Source: Marinimicrobium hydrolyticum
GTDB lineage: Bacteria > Pseudomonadota > Gammaproteobacteria > Pseudomonadales > Cellvibrionaceae
Assembly: GCF_030848505.1 (NCBI RefSeq)
Contig: NZ_JAVDDU010000015.1
Coordinates: forward strand, 1-49,506
DNA length: 49,506 nt
Direction of reading: 5' to 3'
Under the pieces are notes generated by a model. It was given only the letters and a program-made list of their open reading frames with translations. It had not been told where the DNA came from and searched no databases. This document shows, piece by piece, positions 1 to 8,294 of the stretch. Numbering within the stretch: position 1 is the first letter of the stretch; each line of letters starts with the position of its first letter. A program made the position numbers and the translations under genes.

Positions 1-351
1 CCCCGGGCCATTGCTGGTACGGGTTTTTTTGTAGGGCTTTATCCGTCACCTCCGCGTACGCGGAGGTCCATAGTCCGGCGAGCTGAACCTACGCGTCCAC
101 TGTTAGCGAGTCTGACTTAATGTGGCCTTACCGACCTGTTAGGTGCCAAGTGATTTTCGGTATTGGCTTGGGGTCTGCCCAACTTCCTTTGACTTTTGGT
201 GCTGACTCTCAATACGGGTAAGCCTTCTTTCCCTCAGTTCTTATCTAACCCTCAACTCTGTCTTGGGGACGTCCACAGGCCGATTTTTTCGGGCTGGGTA
301 CCGTTGTGTTATAGTTTTATCAATCCCTGACGTACCACGCACTGAGTTGTT
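1..351. other. Intergenic region upstream of otsB
   Basis: No convincing gene is seen here. The region holds a T-run near 24-31, a perfect 20-bp palindrome at 48-67 and a possible sigma-70 or sigma-S -10 element (TATAGT, 310-315) about 37 bases before the otsB start. I compared it by eye with tmRNA, 4.5S RNA and RNase P RNA signatures and found no match. It may contain the end of an upstream transcription unit that lies outside the window. Confidence 0.5.
48..67. repeat. Perfect 20-bp palindrome
   Basis: The two 10-base halves (ACCTCCGCGT and ACGCGGAGGT) are exact reverse complements with no spacer. As RNA it would need a loop at the centre, so it suits a dimeric repressor site or a short hairpin. 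No T-run follows on the plus strand. On the minus strand a run of A on the complementary side (T-run at 24-31) is some distance away, so a terminator role is uncertain. Confidence 0.5.
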
Positions 352-1068
352 ATGCATCTGAACAATAAAGAAAGCGCGCTTTTCCTCGATTTTGACGGTA
401 CTTTAGTCGATTTTGCGGCTACACCCGAGGGCGTTGTGGTTTCTGAGGCACTGCGTGGCTTGCTGGAGGACCTGTGGGTCCAGTTTGGTGGTGCGCTGGC
501 GTTGGTGTCCGGGCGTTCCATCGATTCGCTGGACAGTCTGCTTAACTTGCCCCAACTTCCAGTCGCTGGCGGGCACGGTGCGGAGTGGCGCTGGCCAGGT
601 GGAACGCGTTCAAGCTTGGAGATTGATAGCCTCGATTTTGCTGCGGCCATTGATAAGCTGCGCGCGTTTGCAGATGCCCAGGGCTTGTTGATGGAAGATA
701 AATCGCATTCGGTGGCTCTGCATTTTCGGCAAAAGCCGGAACTGGAGAACGCTATCGATCATTTTATACGCGAGCAAATCAGCGAGCTTCAAGGTCTGAG
801 GGTGATCTACGGAAACTGCGTACGAGAAGTACAGCCCTTGGGTGTTGATAAAGGTGTCGCAGTGGCTCGCTTTATGCAGGAACTGCCGTATCGAAATCGG
901 ATCCCATGCTACCTTGGAGACGATACCACCGATGAAGACGCCTTTGCCTGGGTCAATGCCAACCAGGGGGTTTCCATCAAGGTGGGGGATGGAGCCAGCT
1001 GCGCAACTCACCGGCTTGCGGATACCGCTGAAGTCTTGAATTTTTTAAGAAGTTTGTTGAGGAACTGA
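352..1068 (+). CDS. otsB: Trehalose-6-phosphate phosphatase
   Basis: Cytoplasmic HAD-superfamily phosphatase that removes phosphate from trehalose 6-phosphate, the second step of OtsA/OtsB trehalose synthesis. The 238-residue protein shows HAD motif I (DFDGTLVD, nucleophile D13 and D15) at its start, an SGR segment near 53-55 (motif II region) and the acidic motif GDDTTDE at 189-195. The length is typical of the family. It is the first gene of a three-gene cluster: the GH15 gene follows after a 3-base gap, and otsA after that. The upstream TATAGT at 310-315 could be its -10 element. Trehalose synthesis is often sigma-S controlled, but nothing here proves it. Confidence 0.93.
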   Translation: MHLNNKESALFLDFDGTLVDFAATPEGVVVSEALRGLLEDLWVQFGGALALVSGRSIDSLDSLLNLPQLPVAGGHGAEWRWPGGTRSSLEIDSLDFAAAIDKLRAFADAQGLLMEDKSHSVALHFRQKPELENAIDHFIREQISELQGLRVIYGNCVREVQPLGVDKGVAVARFMQELPYRNRIPCYLGDDTTDEDAFAWVNANQGVSIKVGDGASCATHRLADTAEVLNFLRSLLRN

Positions 1069-1071
1069 AGT

Positions 1072-2877
1072 ATGACGATACCAGAGCGCAATTTGGAGTT
1101 GGCCCTGATTGGAAACTGCACCATCGGAGCGCTCGTAGATCAAAAGGCTGAAATTGTTTGGTGCTGCATGCCCCGGTTTGACGCCGATCCCATATTCAGC
1201 TCGTTGCTTAAAACCGACTCCCCTGAAGAAATTACAGGCACGTTTGCGATTGATATAGAAAACTTCAGTCACAGCGAACAGAAGTACGAGAAGAACACGG
1301 CCTTATTGAAAACCACCCTTTACGATCACGCGGGTAATGGCGTGGAAGTCATTGATTTCATACCGCGTTTCATGCAATACGGTCGCACATACCGGCCCAC
1401 GATGATTATACGCAAGTTGGTGCCCTTGGGGTCTCCTAAAGTGCGTGTGCGTATGCGCCCCGCCTACAACGATGGGGCAAAGTCGTATCAGAAGGTGCAA
1501 GGCAGTAACCACATTCGATTGGTCGCGGACGAAAAGCCATCGATGCGTCTTACGTCCACCTTGTCGGTGACTGCCATTATGGACGAACGCTCCTACGTTC
1601 TGGATGGCGAGCATTACCTGATACTCGGGGACGATGAGTCCATTCAGGAGTCGATCTACCATTTGGGCGAGCGTTTTTTGCATGAAACCGAACGGTACTG
1701 GCTCGAATGGACCCGTTACCTGGCCATTCCGTTTGAATGGCAGGACGCCGTGATTCGAGCCGCCATTACTTTGAAGCTCAGTGCTTTTGAGGATACAGGC
1801 GCAATTATTGCCGCTATGACTACTTCGATTCCTGAAGCGGAACACACTGAACGCAACTGGGATTATCGTTTTTGTTGGTTGCGCGACAGCTTCTTCACGG
1901 TTCACGCCCTGAACCGCTTGGGCGCAACTCGAACCATGGAGCAATACCTCCAGTACCTTGTGAATATAGTCGCGTCTATGGACGAGGAGCCGCTCCAGCC
2001 AGTATTTTGTATAAATGGTTCCAAGGAAATGCCAGAGCGAATCGCAACGGCGTTCCAAGGTTATCGAGGTATGGGGCCAGTGCGCATAGGTAATCAGGCG
2101 GCAGAACAAGTGCAGCACGATGTCTATGGAGCCGTCGTGCTATCGGCAACTCAGATGTTCTTTGATGAACGCATTCGCCGCAAGGGTGATATGCCCTTGT
2201 TCAAATTACTTGAGCGGGTTGGTGAGAAGGCTTTAGCGCTTTACGATCAACCCGACGCCGGGCTATGGGAGTTGCGGGGCCGGCAGCACGTGCACACGTT
2301 TTCGAGCATGATGTGTTGGGCTGCCGCCGATCGGTTAGCAAAAATTGCTGGCAAAATGAAACTGCATGACCGGCAGGTGTATTGGTGTGAATCTGCGAAA
2401 CGAATTCGTGAGGCCATCGAAAAACACGGCTTTAACAAACAGTTAAATAGTTACACGGCAACCTGGGGCGGTGACACCATGGACGCCAGTTTGCTGATGG
2501 CTTGTGAGCTGGGCTACATTGATGGTACCGATCCGCAGTTTCTCGGCACCATTCGAGCGGTGGAACGAGTACTTAAGCCCTCGACCAGCCGATATTTGTT
2601 TCGCTACGTGGTGGAGGACGACTTCGGTTCTCCTGAGAATGCTTTTACCATTTGTTCATTTTGGTATATTGATGCTCTTGCGGCTGCCGGGCGCACAGAA
2701 GAAGCTCGGGAGTTGTTCGAGGATTTGCTAGGAAGGCGCAATGCTTTGGGCTTATTGTCCGAGGATATCAACCCGCAAACGGGTGAGCTATGGGGCAATT
2801 TCCCGCAAACCTACAGTATGGTTGGCATCATCAACAGCGCCAGGGTGTTAAGTAAATCGTGGGAGTCTGCTTTATGA
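1072..2877 (+). CDS. Glycoside hydrolase family 15 protein (glucoamylase/trehalase-like)
   Basis: A 601-residue protein matching the bacterial GH15 layout: an N-terminal beta-rich domain (about 1-220) followed by an (alpha/alpha)6 barrel. The family signature RNWDYRFCWLRDS lies near residue 260, a WELRG segment with a likely catalytic Glu is in the middle, and the C-terminal motif SEDINPQTGELWGNFPQ is typical of the last active-site loop. No signal peptide is seen, so it is probably cytoplasmic. GH15 members hydrolyse alpha-1,4- or alpha-1,6-glucans, dextran or trehalose. Its place between otsB and otsA points to trehalose or a related alpha-glucoside, but the substrate cannot be read from sequence. 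Its stop overlaps the otsA start (ATGA), so translation is probably coupled. Confidence 0.88.
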   Translation: MTIPERNLELALIGNCTIGALVDQKAEIVWCCMPRFDADPIFSSLLKTDSPEEITGTFAIDIENFSHSEQKYEKNTALLKTTLYDHAGNGVEVIDFIPRFMQYGRTYRPTMIIRKLVPLGSPKVRVRMRPAYNDGAKSYQKVQGSNHIRLVADEKPSMRLTSTLSVTAIMDERSYVLDGEHYLILGDDESIQESIYHLGERFLHETERYWLEWTRYLAIPFEWQDAVIRAAITLKLSAFEDTGAIIAAMTTSIPEAEHTERNWDYRFCWLRDSFFTVHALNRLGATRTMEQYLQYLVNIVASMDEEPLQPVFCINGSKEMPERIATAFQGYRGMGPVRIGNQAAEQVQHDVYGAVVLSATQMFFDERIRRKGDMPLFKLLERVGEKALALYDQPDAGLWELRGRQHVHTFSSMMCWAAADRLAKIAGKMKLHDRQVYWCESAKRIREAIEKHGFNKQLNSYTATWGGDTMDASLLMACELGYIDGTDPQFLGTIRAVERVLKPSTSRYLFRYVVEDDFGSPENAFTICSFWYIDALAAAGRTEEARELFEDLLGRRNALGLLSEDINPQTGELWGNFPQTYSMVGIINSARVLSKSWESAL

Positions 2878-4259
2878 GTCGATTGGTCGTGGTGTCAAAC
2901 CGCGTGGCGAAAATGGATAGTTCCAATACCGGATCGCAGGGAGGCTTAGCAGTCGGCGTTATGGCGGCCATGGGCAAAGCGGGAGGCTTGTGGTTTGGGT
3001 GGAGCGGCAAGGTCGAAAACCGGGACGACATAGAGCCAAAAATAGAGACGCAGGGAAATATTGATTACGCCACGGTTAGCTTAAAAACGGCCGAGTACAA
3101 TTTGTACTACAAAGGGTTTGCCAACAGCGTTCTCTGGCCATTGTTTCATCAGCGACCGGATTTGATGATGTACGATGCCAACGACTATCGCGGGTACTTG
3201 GAAGTTAACGAAAAAATTGCCAAGCACCTCCTGCCGTTGCTGCGACCCGATGACACCATTTGGATACACGATTACCACCTCATACCTCTGGGTAAAATGC
3301 TGCGCGACGCGGGCGTGACGTCTCCCATCGGGTTTTTTCTGCATACCCCTTTTCCGCCGCTGGACTTACTGCGTACCGTTCCTGATTACAAGGACATTCT
3401 CCTTTCATTGATGTCTTACGATTTGGTCGGCTTTCAAACTCAAGCCGACTATCGCGGTTTTTACATGAGCGTTACCTATGGCTTAAAGGGGAAGGCGCTG
3501 CCTGGTGATCGTTATGAATACCAGGGCTATTCGTGTACGGCGGGGGTGTATCCCATCAGCATTGAAACCGATGCTCTGCGCGGCGTGGGAAAAACGGGTG
3601 AGGCGTCGGAAGAGTTTAAGCGGCTGCACTATAGCCTTGCAGATCGGCAATTGATCATCGGTGTAGACCGGCTGGATTACTCTAAGGGACTTGAACAGCG
3701 GCTGCTGGCCTACGAGCGGTTGTTGAGAAAGTACCCGGAGTTTTTGCGTAGCGCGGTCTATTTGCAAATCGCCCCGACGTCTCGCGGCGACGTAGAAGCT
3801 TATAAGGATCTGGCTAAGAAAATTGATCGGCATGTGGGGCATATTGTTGGCACCTATGCAGATTTTGACTGGGTGCCGCTGCGCTATTTGAATAGGGGCT
3901 TCCGGCGTAACACTATTCTCGCCATGTACAACCTCGCTAGCGTGGGCTATGTGACACCGTTGCGCGACGGTATGAATTTGGTTGCCAAGGAGTATGTGGC
4001 GGCTCAGAACCCCGATGATCCGGGAGTGTTGGTGCTTTCGGAGATGGCTGGCGCCGCCGCAGAATTGGACGCGGCAGTGCACGTAAATCCTTACGATATC
4101 GAGGGAATTACCCAGGGGCTGAACAAGGCTCTGAAAATGCCGAAGGAAGAGCGCAAAGAACGCTGGCAGAGCATGATGGATGTGTTAAAGCGTAGGGATA
4201 TCCACTACTGGCAAGAAAGCTTTTTAAAAGACTTGTCGGCGGCGCCTCACGGGGATTAA
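2874..4259 (+). CDS. otsA: Trehalose-6-phosphate synthase
   Basis: GT20 glycosyltransferase that joins UDP-glucose and glucose 6-phosphate to give trehalose 6-phosphate. The ATG at 2874 overlaps the GH15 stop and gives the canonical N-terminus MSRLVVVSNRVA. A start 15 bases upstream also exists but would add residues not usual for OtsA. The 461-residue protein shows GGLAVGV (glucose-phosphate side, 23-29), HDYHL, GFFLHTPFP, GVDRLDYSKGL and LRDGMNLVAKEY, all landmarks of OtsA. It is the last gene of the otsB-GH15-otsA cluster and ends 5 bases before the convergent YqcC-like gene. Confidence 0.95.
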   Translation: MSRLVVVSNRVAKMDSSNTGSQGGLAVGVMAAMGKAGGLWFGWSGKVENRDDIEPKIETQGNIDYATVSLKTAEYNLYYKGFANSVLWPLFHQRPDLMMYDANDYRGYLEVNEKIAKHLLPLLRPDDTIWIHDYHLIPLGKMLRDAGVTSPIGFFLHTPFPPLDLLRTVPDYKDILLSLMSYDLVGFQTQADYRGFYMSVTYGLKGKALPGDRYEYQGYSCTAGVYPISIETDALRGVGKTGEASEEFKRLHYSLADRQLIIGVDRLDYSKGLEQRLLAYERLLRKYPEFLRSAVYLQIAPTSRGDVEAYKDLAKKIDRHVGHIVGTYADFDWVPLRYLNRGFRRNTILAMYNLASVGYVTPLRDGMNLVAKEYVAAQNPDDPGVLVLSEMAGAAAELDAAVHVNPYDIEGITQGLNKALKMPKEERKERWQSMMDVLKRRDIHYWQESFLKDLSAAPHGD

Positions 4260-4264
4260 GACGA

Positions 4265-4606
4265 TCACTTGTGGCTGAGCAGTTGATCGATTTCCTGTAG
4301 TTGATTGACCAGTTGATCGCTGTTGACGGATAAAGGCCGAAAGTATTCCTCCGCCATGGGTGCGACGCCGCAGTCTACCGGTAAGCTCGACCGGTGTTCC
4401 ACCAATTGGTACAAGCGCGGAATAAAAATGAACTGTAACCACTGCGGAAATCGCAAGGTATCCACTGCGAATGGCTGGCTACTGGCCAGAGCCTCCCGCG
4501 AAGGTGACTGACTCTCCCAAAGCTCCAGGGATCGCATTTCCCTTTCCAATTCAAACAAAGCTTCTGCAACGACTAAATGACGGTTGGTCATAACTTGCTC
4601 ACTCAC
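4265..4606 (-). CDS. yqcC: YqcC family protein (DUF446)
   Basis: A 113-residue protein resembling E. coli YqcC. The core segment with QPFAVDTLRFPQWLQFIFIPR and a later MAEEY segment match the family pattern (a short helical bundle). The function is unknown. In many gammaproteobacteria yqcC lies beside truC; that partner is absent here. The start overlaps the dinG stop by four bases, so it is probably translated as the second gene of a dinG-yqcC unit. A start four codons downstream (MTNRHL) is also possible. Confidence 0.8.
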   Translation of the reverse strand: MSEQVMTNRHLVVAEALFELEREMRSLELWESQSPSREALASSQPFAVDTLRFPQWLQFIFIPRLYQLVEHRSSLPVDCGVAPMAEEYFRPLSVNSDQLVNQLQEIDQLLSHK

Positions 4607-6726
4607 TCGATGATGCGTGTAAAGGGTGGCAGCGAATTCAGTATGGCTTTACCGTAGCGCTTGGTCACGATACGCCTATCCAATAGAGTAATTTTCCCTC
4701 GATCAGTTTCACTGCGTAACAGACGGCCGCAGGCCTGCACCAGTTTCAGAGCCGCGTCCGGCACAGTAATTTCCATGAATGCATTGCGGCCTCGAGCCTC
4801 CACCCATTCCGCCAGCGACGCTTCAATAGGGTCGTCCGGCACCGAAAACGGCAGTTTGGCAATCACTACATGTCGGCAGTAGTCACCGGGTAGATCAACG
4901 CCCTCGGCGAAACTGGCTAACCCAAAAAGGACACTGCCTTCACCGATATCTACCTGCTTGCGGTGCTGACTCAGCATTTCTTGTTTGCTGAGGGCTCCTT
5001 GTACCAATATGCGTTCGCGCCAGTCTTTGGGTAATTGCTCATAGACATCCAGCATTTGTCGGCGCGAGGAAAACAACACTAAGCTCCCTTCGTCAGGATC
5101 CAGTAGCTCGGGTAGAGCGTCAATGACTGCGCAGGTGTGGGCGACAGCGTCCCCGGCTTCTATCGCTTGTGCGGGTACATGCAAGGTGGCACGGCTAAAA
5201 TCAAACGGGCTGGGCATTTGGCAATAAGCGCTCTCAGCGGGTGTGCCGGCGCGCATGCGAAAACCGTCGAATTTTCCCAGAGCGGCCAGAGTCGCGGAGG
5301 TAACCACCGCTCCGCAGCAATGTTGCCACAGGCTCTGCTCCAAGGTCCGCGCCGCCAGAATTGGGCTCGAGCAGACTTCGATATCGATACTGCCACCCAT
5401 TTCCACGGGCGTCAGCCAGCGGGCCTTGGGTACCGCTTTGTCGCTGTCGGGAACGGCATAGCTGTTCCAGAGTTCTCGGTTTGCTTCCGCTCGTGCCTGC
5501 CAGGTCCCCAGTACGGGGTAATGGTTTTCCAGATCCACTTTGGGTACCGAGCAGTGAGGGTCTTCCAACGCCTGAGTGAGTTCACTCAACATCTTGTCCA
5601 GCAGGCCAGACAAACGGTCAAAACCCCTCGCCAGCTCCACGGCCATAAGAGTCATTGCATCGGGCACTACACCGCCGGCAAAGCGATAGTGGGACTGACG
5701 GGGATCCAGCACCACCTCCTGTGCCAAAGCGTCCAGGGCCGGGTAAATCTGGTCTACCCGTTGCTTGCAATCGGTCAGCGCGGCGGGCAACTGTTCGGCG
5801 TATCGGTCGATGTCACCCGCGCCACTGATGTGGCTGAGTAGGGTGCCCAGGTGTTTATTGCACTGATTTAGCCAAGTGCCCGTAGCGATGATGCGACTAT
5901 GATAAGAAAAGTGATTGAGCGCCTTGGCCGGAAGTTGGTGGCCTTCGTCAAAAACGTAAATGGCGTCGGCTGGTGCGGGCAGTATGGCTCCGCCCCCCAA
6001 GGCGAGATCGGCCAGCACCAAGTCGTGATTGGTGACAATGCAATCCATGCTGTCCAGGGATTCTCTCGCCCGGAAAAACGTACAACTGGAGACATTGGAG
6101 CAACGCCGGCCAGTACATTGTCGGTGATCTGTCGTAACGGGTTGCCATTCCACCTGCTCAAGACCACCGGGCCAGCTGTCGCGCTCACCGTCCCAGCGGT
6201 TAGCCGCCAGCGCGTCCACCATGGACTCGTAGAGCTTCACCGCCTGGGTATCTATTTGCGGGCGCTCGTCTTCGTATAGTGCGCGGTTCGGGTCCAGGCC
6301 GCTCTGTACTTCCGTTAACAGATTGTCCAGCTTGGTCAGGCACAAGTAACGGCCGCGGCCTTTGGCGAGGGCATAGCTGAATGATAGCTCGCTGTGTTGG
6401 CGCAGATCGGGCAGATCCTTGTGAATAATTTGCTCCTGGAGCGCTACAGTGGCGGTGGAGACAACAAGCTTTTTACCCAGAGCCTTGGCCACCACCAGGG
6501 CTGGTAACAGGTAAGCCACGGTCTTACCGGTACCGGTGCCGGCTTCCACGACGCATACCTGCCCCTGACTTTCGCGCACGCCTTCGTCGTCCAGCTTGAT
6601 ACTGCCGAGAGTCTTGGCAATCTCGGCAATCATCAGTTTTTGCCCATAGCGGGCCTTTAGCCCCTTATTATTCAAGAACTGTGTGTAGGCGTGCTGAATT
6701 TCTTTCTTGAGCGAATCGCTTAACAT
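4603..6726 (-). CDS. dinG: ATP-dependent DNA helicase DinG
   Basis: Superfamily 2, XPD-like 5'-3' helicase that unwinds R-loops and damaged DNA structures. The 707-residue protein has a Walker A (EAGTGTGKT, 61-69), a DEGH box (260-263) and four cysteines placed as the [4Fe-4S] ligands of DinG: C129 in the GRYLC segment, then C204, C209 and C215. The C-terminal helicase half includes SATLAALGKFDGF and the QACGRLLRSETDRG motif VI. The length agrees with the family. It is transcribed with the downstream yqcC-like gene. No SOS box could be identified with confidence upstream. Confidence 0.94.
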   Translation of the reverse strand: MLSDSLKKEIQHAYTQFLNNKGLKARYGQKLMIAEIAKTLGSIKLDDEGVRESQGQVCVVEAGTGTGKTVAYLLPALVVAKALGKKLVVSTATVALQEQIIHKDLPDLRQHSELSFSYALAKGRGRYLCLTKLDNLLTEVQSGLDPNRALYEDERPQIDTQAVKLYESMVDALAANRWDGERDSWPGGLEQVEWQPVTTDHRQCTGRRCSNVSSCTFFRARESLDSMDCIVTNHDLVLADLALGGGAILPAPADAIYVFDEGHQLPAKALNHFSYHSRIIATGTWLNQCNKHLGTLLSHISGAGDIDRYAEQLPAALTDCKQRVDQIYPALDALAQEVVLDPRQSHYRFAGGVVPDAMTLMAVELARGFDRLSGLLDKMLSELTQALEDPHCSVPKVDLENHYPVLGTWQARAEANRELWNSYAVPDSDKAVPKARWLTPVEMGGSIDIEVCSSPILAARTLEQSLWQHCCGAVVTSATLAALGKFDGFRMRAGTPAESAYCQMPSPFDFSRATLHVPAQAIEAGDAVAHTCAVIDALPELLDPDEGSLVLFSSRRQMLDVYEQLPKDWRERILVQGALSKQEMLSQHRKQVDIGEGSVLFGLASFAEGVDLPGDYCRHVVIAKLPFSVPDDPIEASLAEWVEARGRNAFMEITVPDAALKLVQACGRLLRSETDRGKITLLDRRIVTKRYGKAILNSLPPFTRIIE

Positions 6727-6837
6727 AGGGCCGATGCTTAGGTTGCGTGGCAGTGCTAGTTAAATAGACCGTTTTTATCTATTCGCTTGGTTGCCTTGGG
6801 CTGCAGGCGCCCGCGCAACGCCTAAAGCCGAGCAATG

Positions 6838-8016
6838 TTAATTGCCCGGCTCAATGGGATTCTTTACCAACTTGGCATTCACTGGGTTGGCGTACATCTC
6901 CAACGCGATGTGCCGGTGTTCGTCCGGAATTGCCGCCATGCGCTGACTGAACTGAGCCTGCTCATCGGGCAGTTCAGATGGATCGAAAGGGGTTTGCCGG
7001 TCTGAATAGAGTACCTGCGGTGGTTCGCCATGTATCATTTGCCAAGCGAAGCAATTGCTGGCGTGTAGAACATAATTGTTGCGAATTTGGCGATCCAATT
7101 CCGCCACTACGGCGTCGTTGTCCGGATAGTCGCCCTGCAACGGTTCGCCGAAGGCGACATGTACGTGACCTTTTTGTCCGGCAATGCCCATGGCGATGCT
7201 TTTAACATCCTCATGCTGGGCTTTTTGATAACCACCACTAAAGCGTTGCTGATAAAGCTCCCGGGCTTTGGCAGCATCGCAGGGGTCCCACTGGTAGGAA
7301 ATCGATACAGGCACGATATTCAGTTGCCGGATGTACTCAGCGAAATTTTGATTCTTGGCGCGGTTGAGGGAAAACATTCCCACCACGGCGGAATTGGTCT
7401 TATCCAGGCCGTCTTTCGCACGTCCCTCCCGTTGAGCAATCCAGATGTTGGCTTGGTCGTGGGTGATGGAATGATGAATGTAAGCGGAAAGCTTCTTGGC
7501 GGCTTTCAGCTTTTCCCGGGGAGCCTTGGCCGAGCGATTGACCACGAAACTTTTGTTCAAACGCATTAGATCTGACACGTAGGGCTTGGTCAGCAGGTTG
7601 TCACCAATGGCAATGCGCAGGGTATGGAAGCCGGCGTGATGAATCGTCCAATTGACGAAGGCCGGGTCCATGGCTATATCCCGGTGATTACTGACAAACA
7701 AATAGGCACCGTTGGCGTCCAGCCGTTCCAGCCCTGACGTGGTCAAACGGCTGGTGGTTTCCTCGATCATCCGAGCCAAGTAATGCTTAACGACAGTTTG
7801 GAAGTCGAGGATCGTCTCTACCCCTGTCGTTTGCCGACGCAAGTACCGACTGACCAGCGGGCGCAGCAGCCAACCCATTGGTTTGGCGGCTCGCGGAAAC
7901 CTGAGTTGCGTTACTGCGTGCAACAACTCTTGGTCGTTGAGCAGGCGCTCCAACGTGGGTCTAACTTCGTCGTCGTTGTAGGGACGGATATCGTCAAAAA
8001 CTTCGCTTGAAACCAT
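6838..8016 (-). CDS. 1-acylglycerol-3-phosphate acyltransferase-like protein (PlsC/PlsB superfamily)
   Basis: A 392-residue protein with a central acyltransferase domain. The NHRDIAMDP segment near residue 110 is the NHxxxxD catalytic block (block I). A FVVNRSAKAPREK segment and an IAQREGRAKDG segment look like blocks II and III, with the variant pattern of the glycerol-phosphate acyltransferase group. No clear transmembrane helix is seen, and the protein is longer than canonical PlsC. It probably acylates a glycerolipid or related acceptor at the inner membrane; the substrate is not determined. It is divergent from the cyclase gene at 8295, with a 278-base shared upstream region. Confidence 0.75.
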   Translation of the reverse strand: MVSSEVFDDIRPYNDDEVRPTLERLLNDQELLHAVTQLRFPRAAKPMGWLLRPLVSRYLRRQTTGVETILDFQTVVKHYLARMIEETTSRLTTSGLERLDANGAYLFVSNHRDIAMDPAFVNWTIHHAGFHTLRIAIGDNLLTKPYVSDLMRLNKSFVVNRSAKAPREKLKAAKKLSAYIHHSITHDQANIWIAQREGRAKDGLDKTNSAVVGMFSLNRAKNQNFAEYIRQLNIVPVSISYQWDPCDAAKARELYQQRFSGGYQKAQHEDVKSIAMGIAGQKGHVHVAFGEPLQGDYPDNDAVVAELDRQIRNNYVLHASNCFAWQMIHGEPPQVLYSDRQTPFDPSELPDEQAQFSQRMAAIPDEHRHIALEMYANPVNAKLVKNPIEPGN

Positions 8017-8201
8017 GAAACAGAGTCACCGGATACAGTGGTCGGATTGGGGTACCGAAGGGTGGGAGAGATCCCAAAAATAGCCGCACAAGATACCGAA
8101 AATGGCCTCAGAATGCTACTCTACAGTATGTAGGCTGCTCTTTCGTGGTGCGCCCGCAAAACGATGCCGTAGATGGGCCATCGACCCAGTGGCCTTAACC
8201 C

Positions 8202-8207
8202 TATAAT
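8202..8207 (+). promoter_or_regulatory. Possible -10 element upstream of the REC-GGDEF-REC gene
   Basis: A perfect TATAAT lies about 88 bases before the ATG at 8295, within the divergent intergenic region. No good -35 hexamer sits 16-18 bases upstream, so the promoter is only a candidate. Confidence 0.35.
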
Positions 8208-8294
8208 ATGCGGCCCCGGGCTCAAGAGCGAGAGCGCCGCCCAGGCTCCAAACAATAACAATACCGCGATTCGCGGGGGCTATTGAAAGCTGCT

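Noticed and set aside
1-351. Structured RNA gene (tmRNA, RNase P or 4.5S)
   Set aside because: None of the hallmark conserved segments I know for these RNAs are present.
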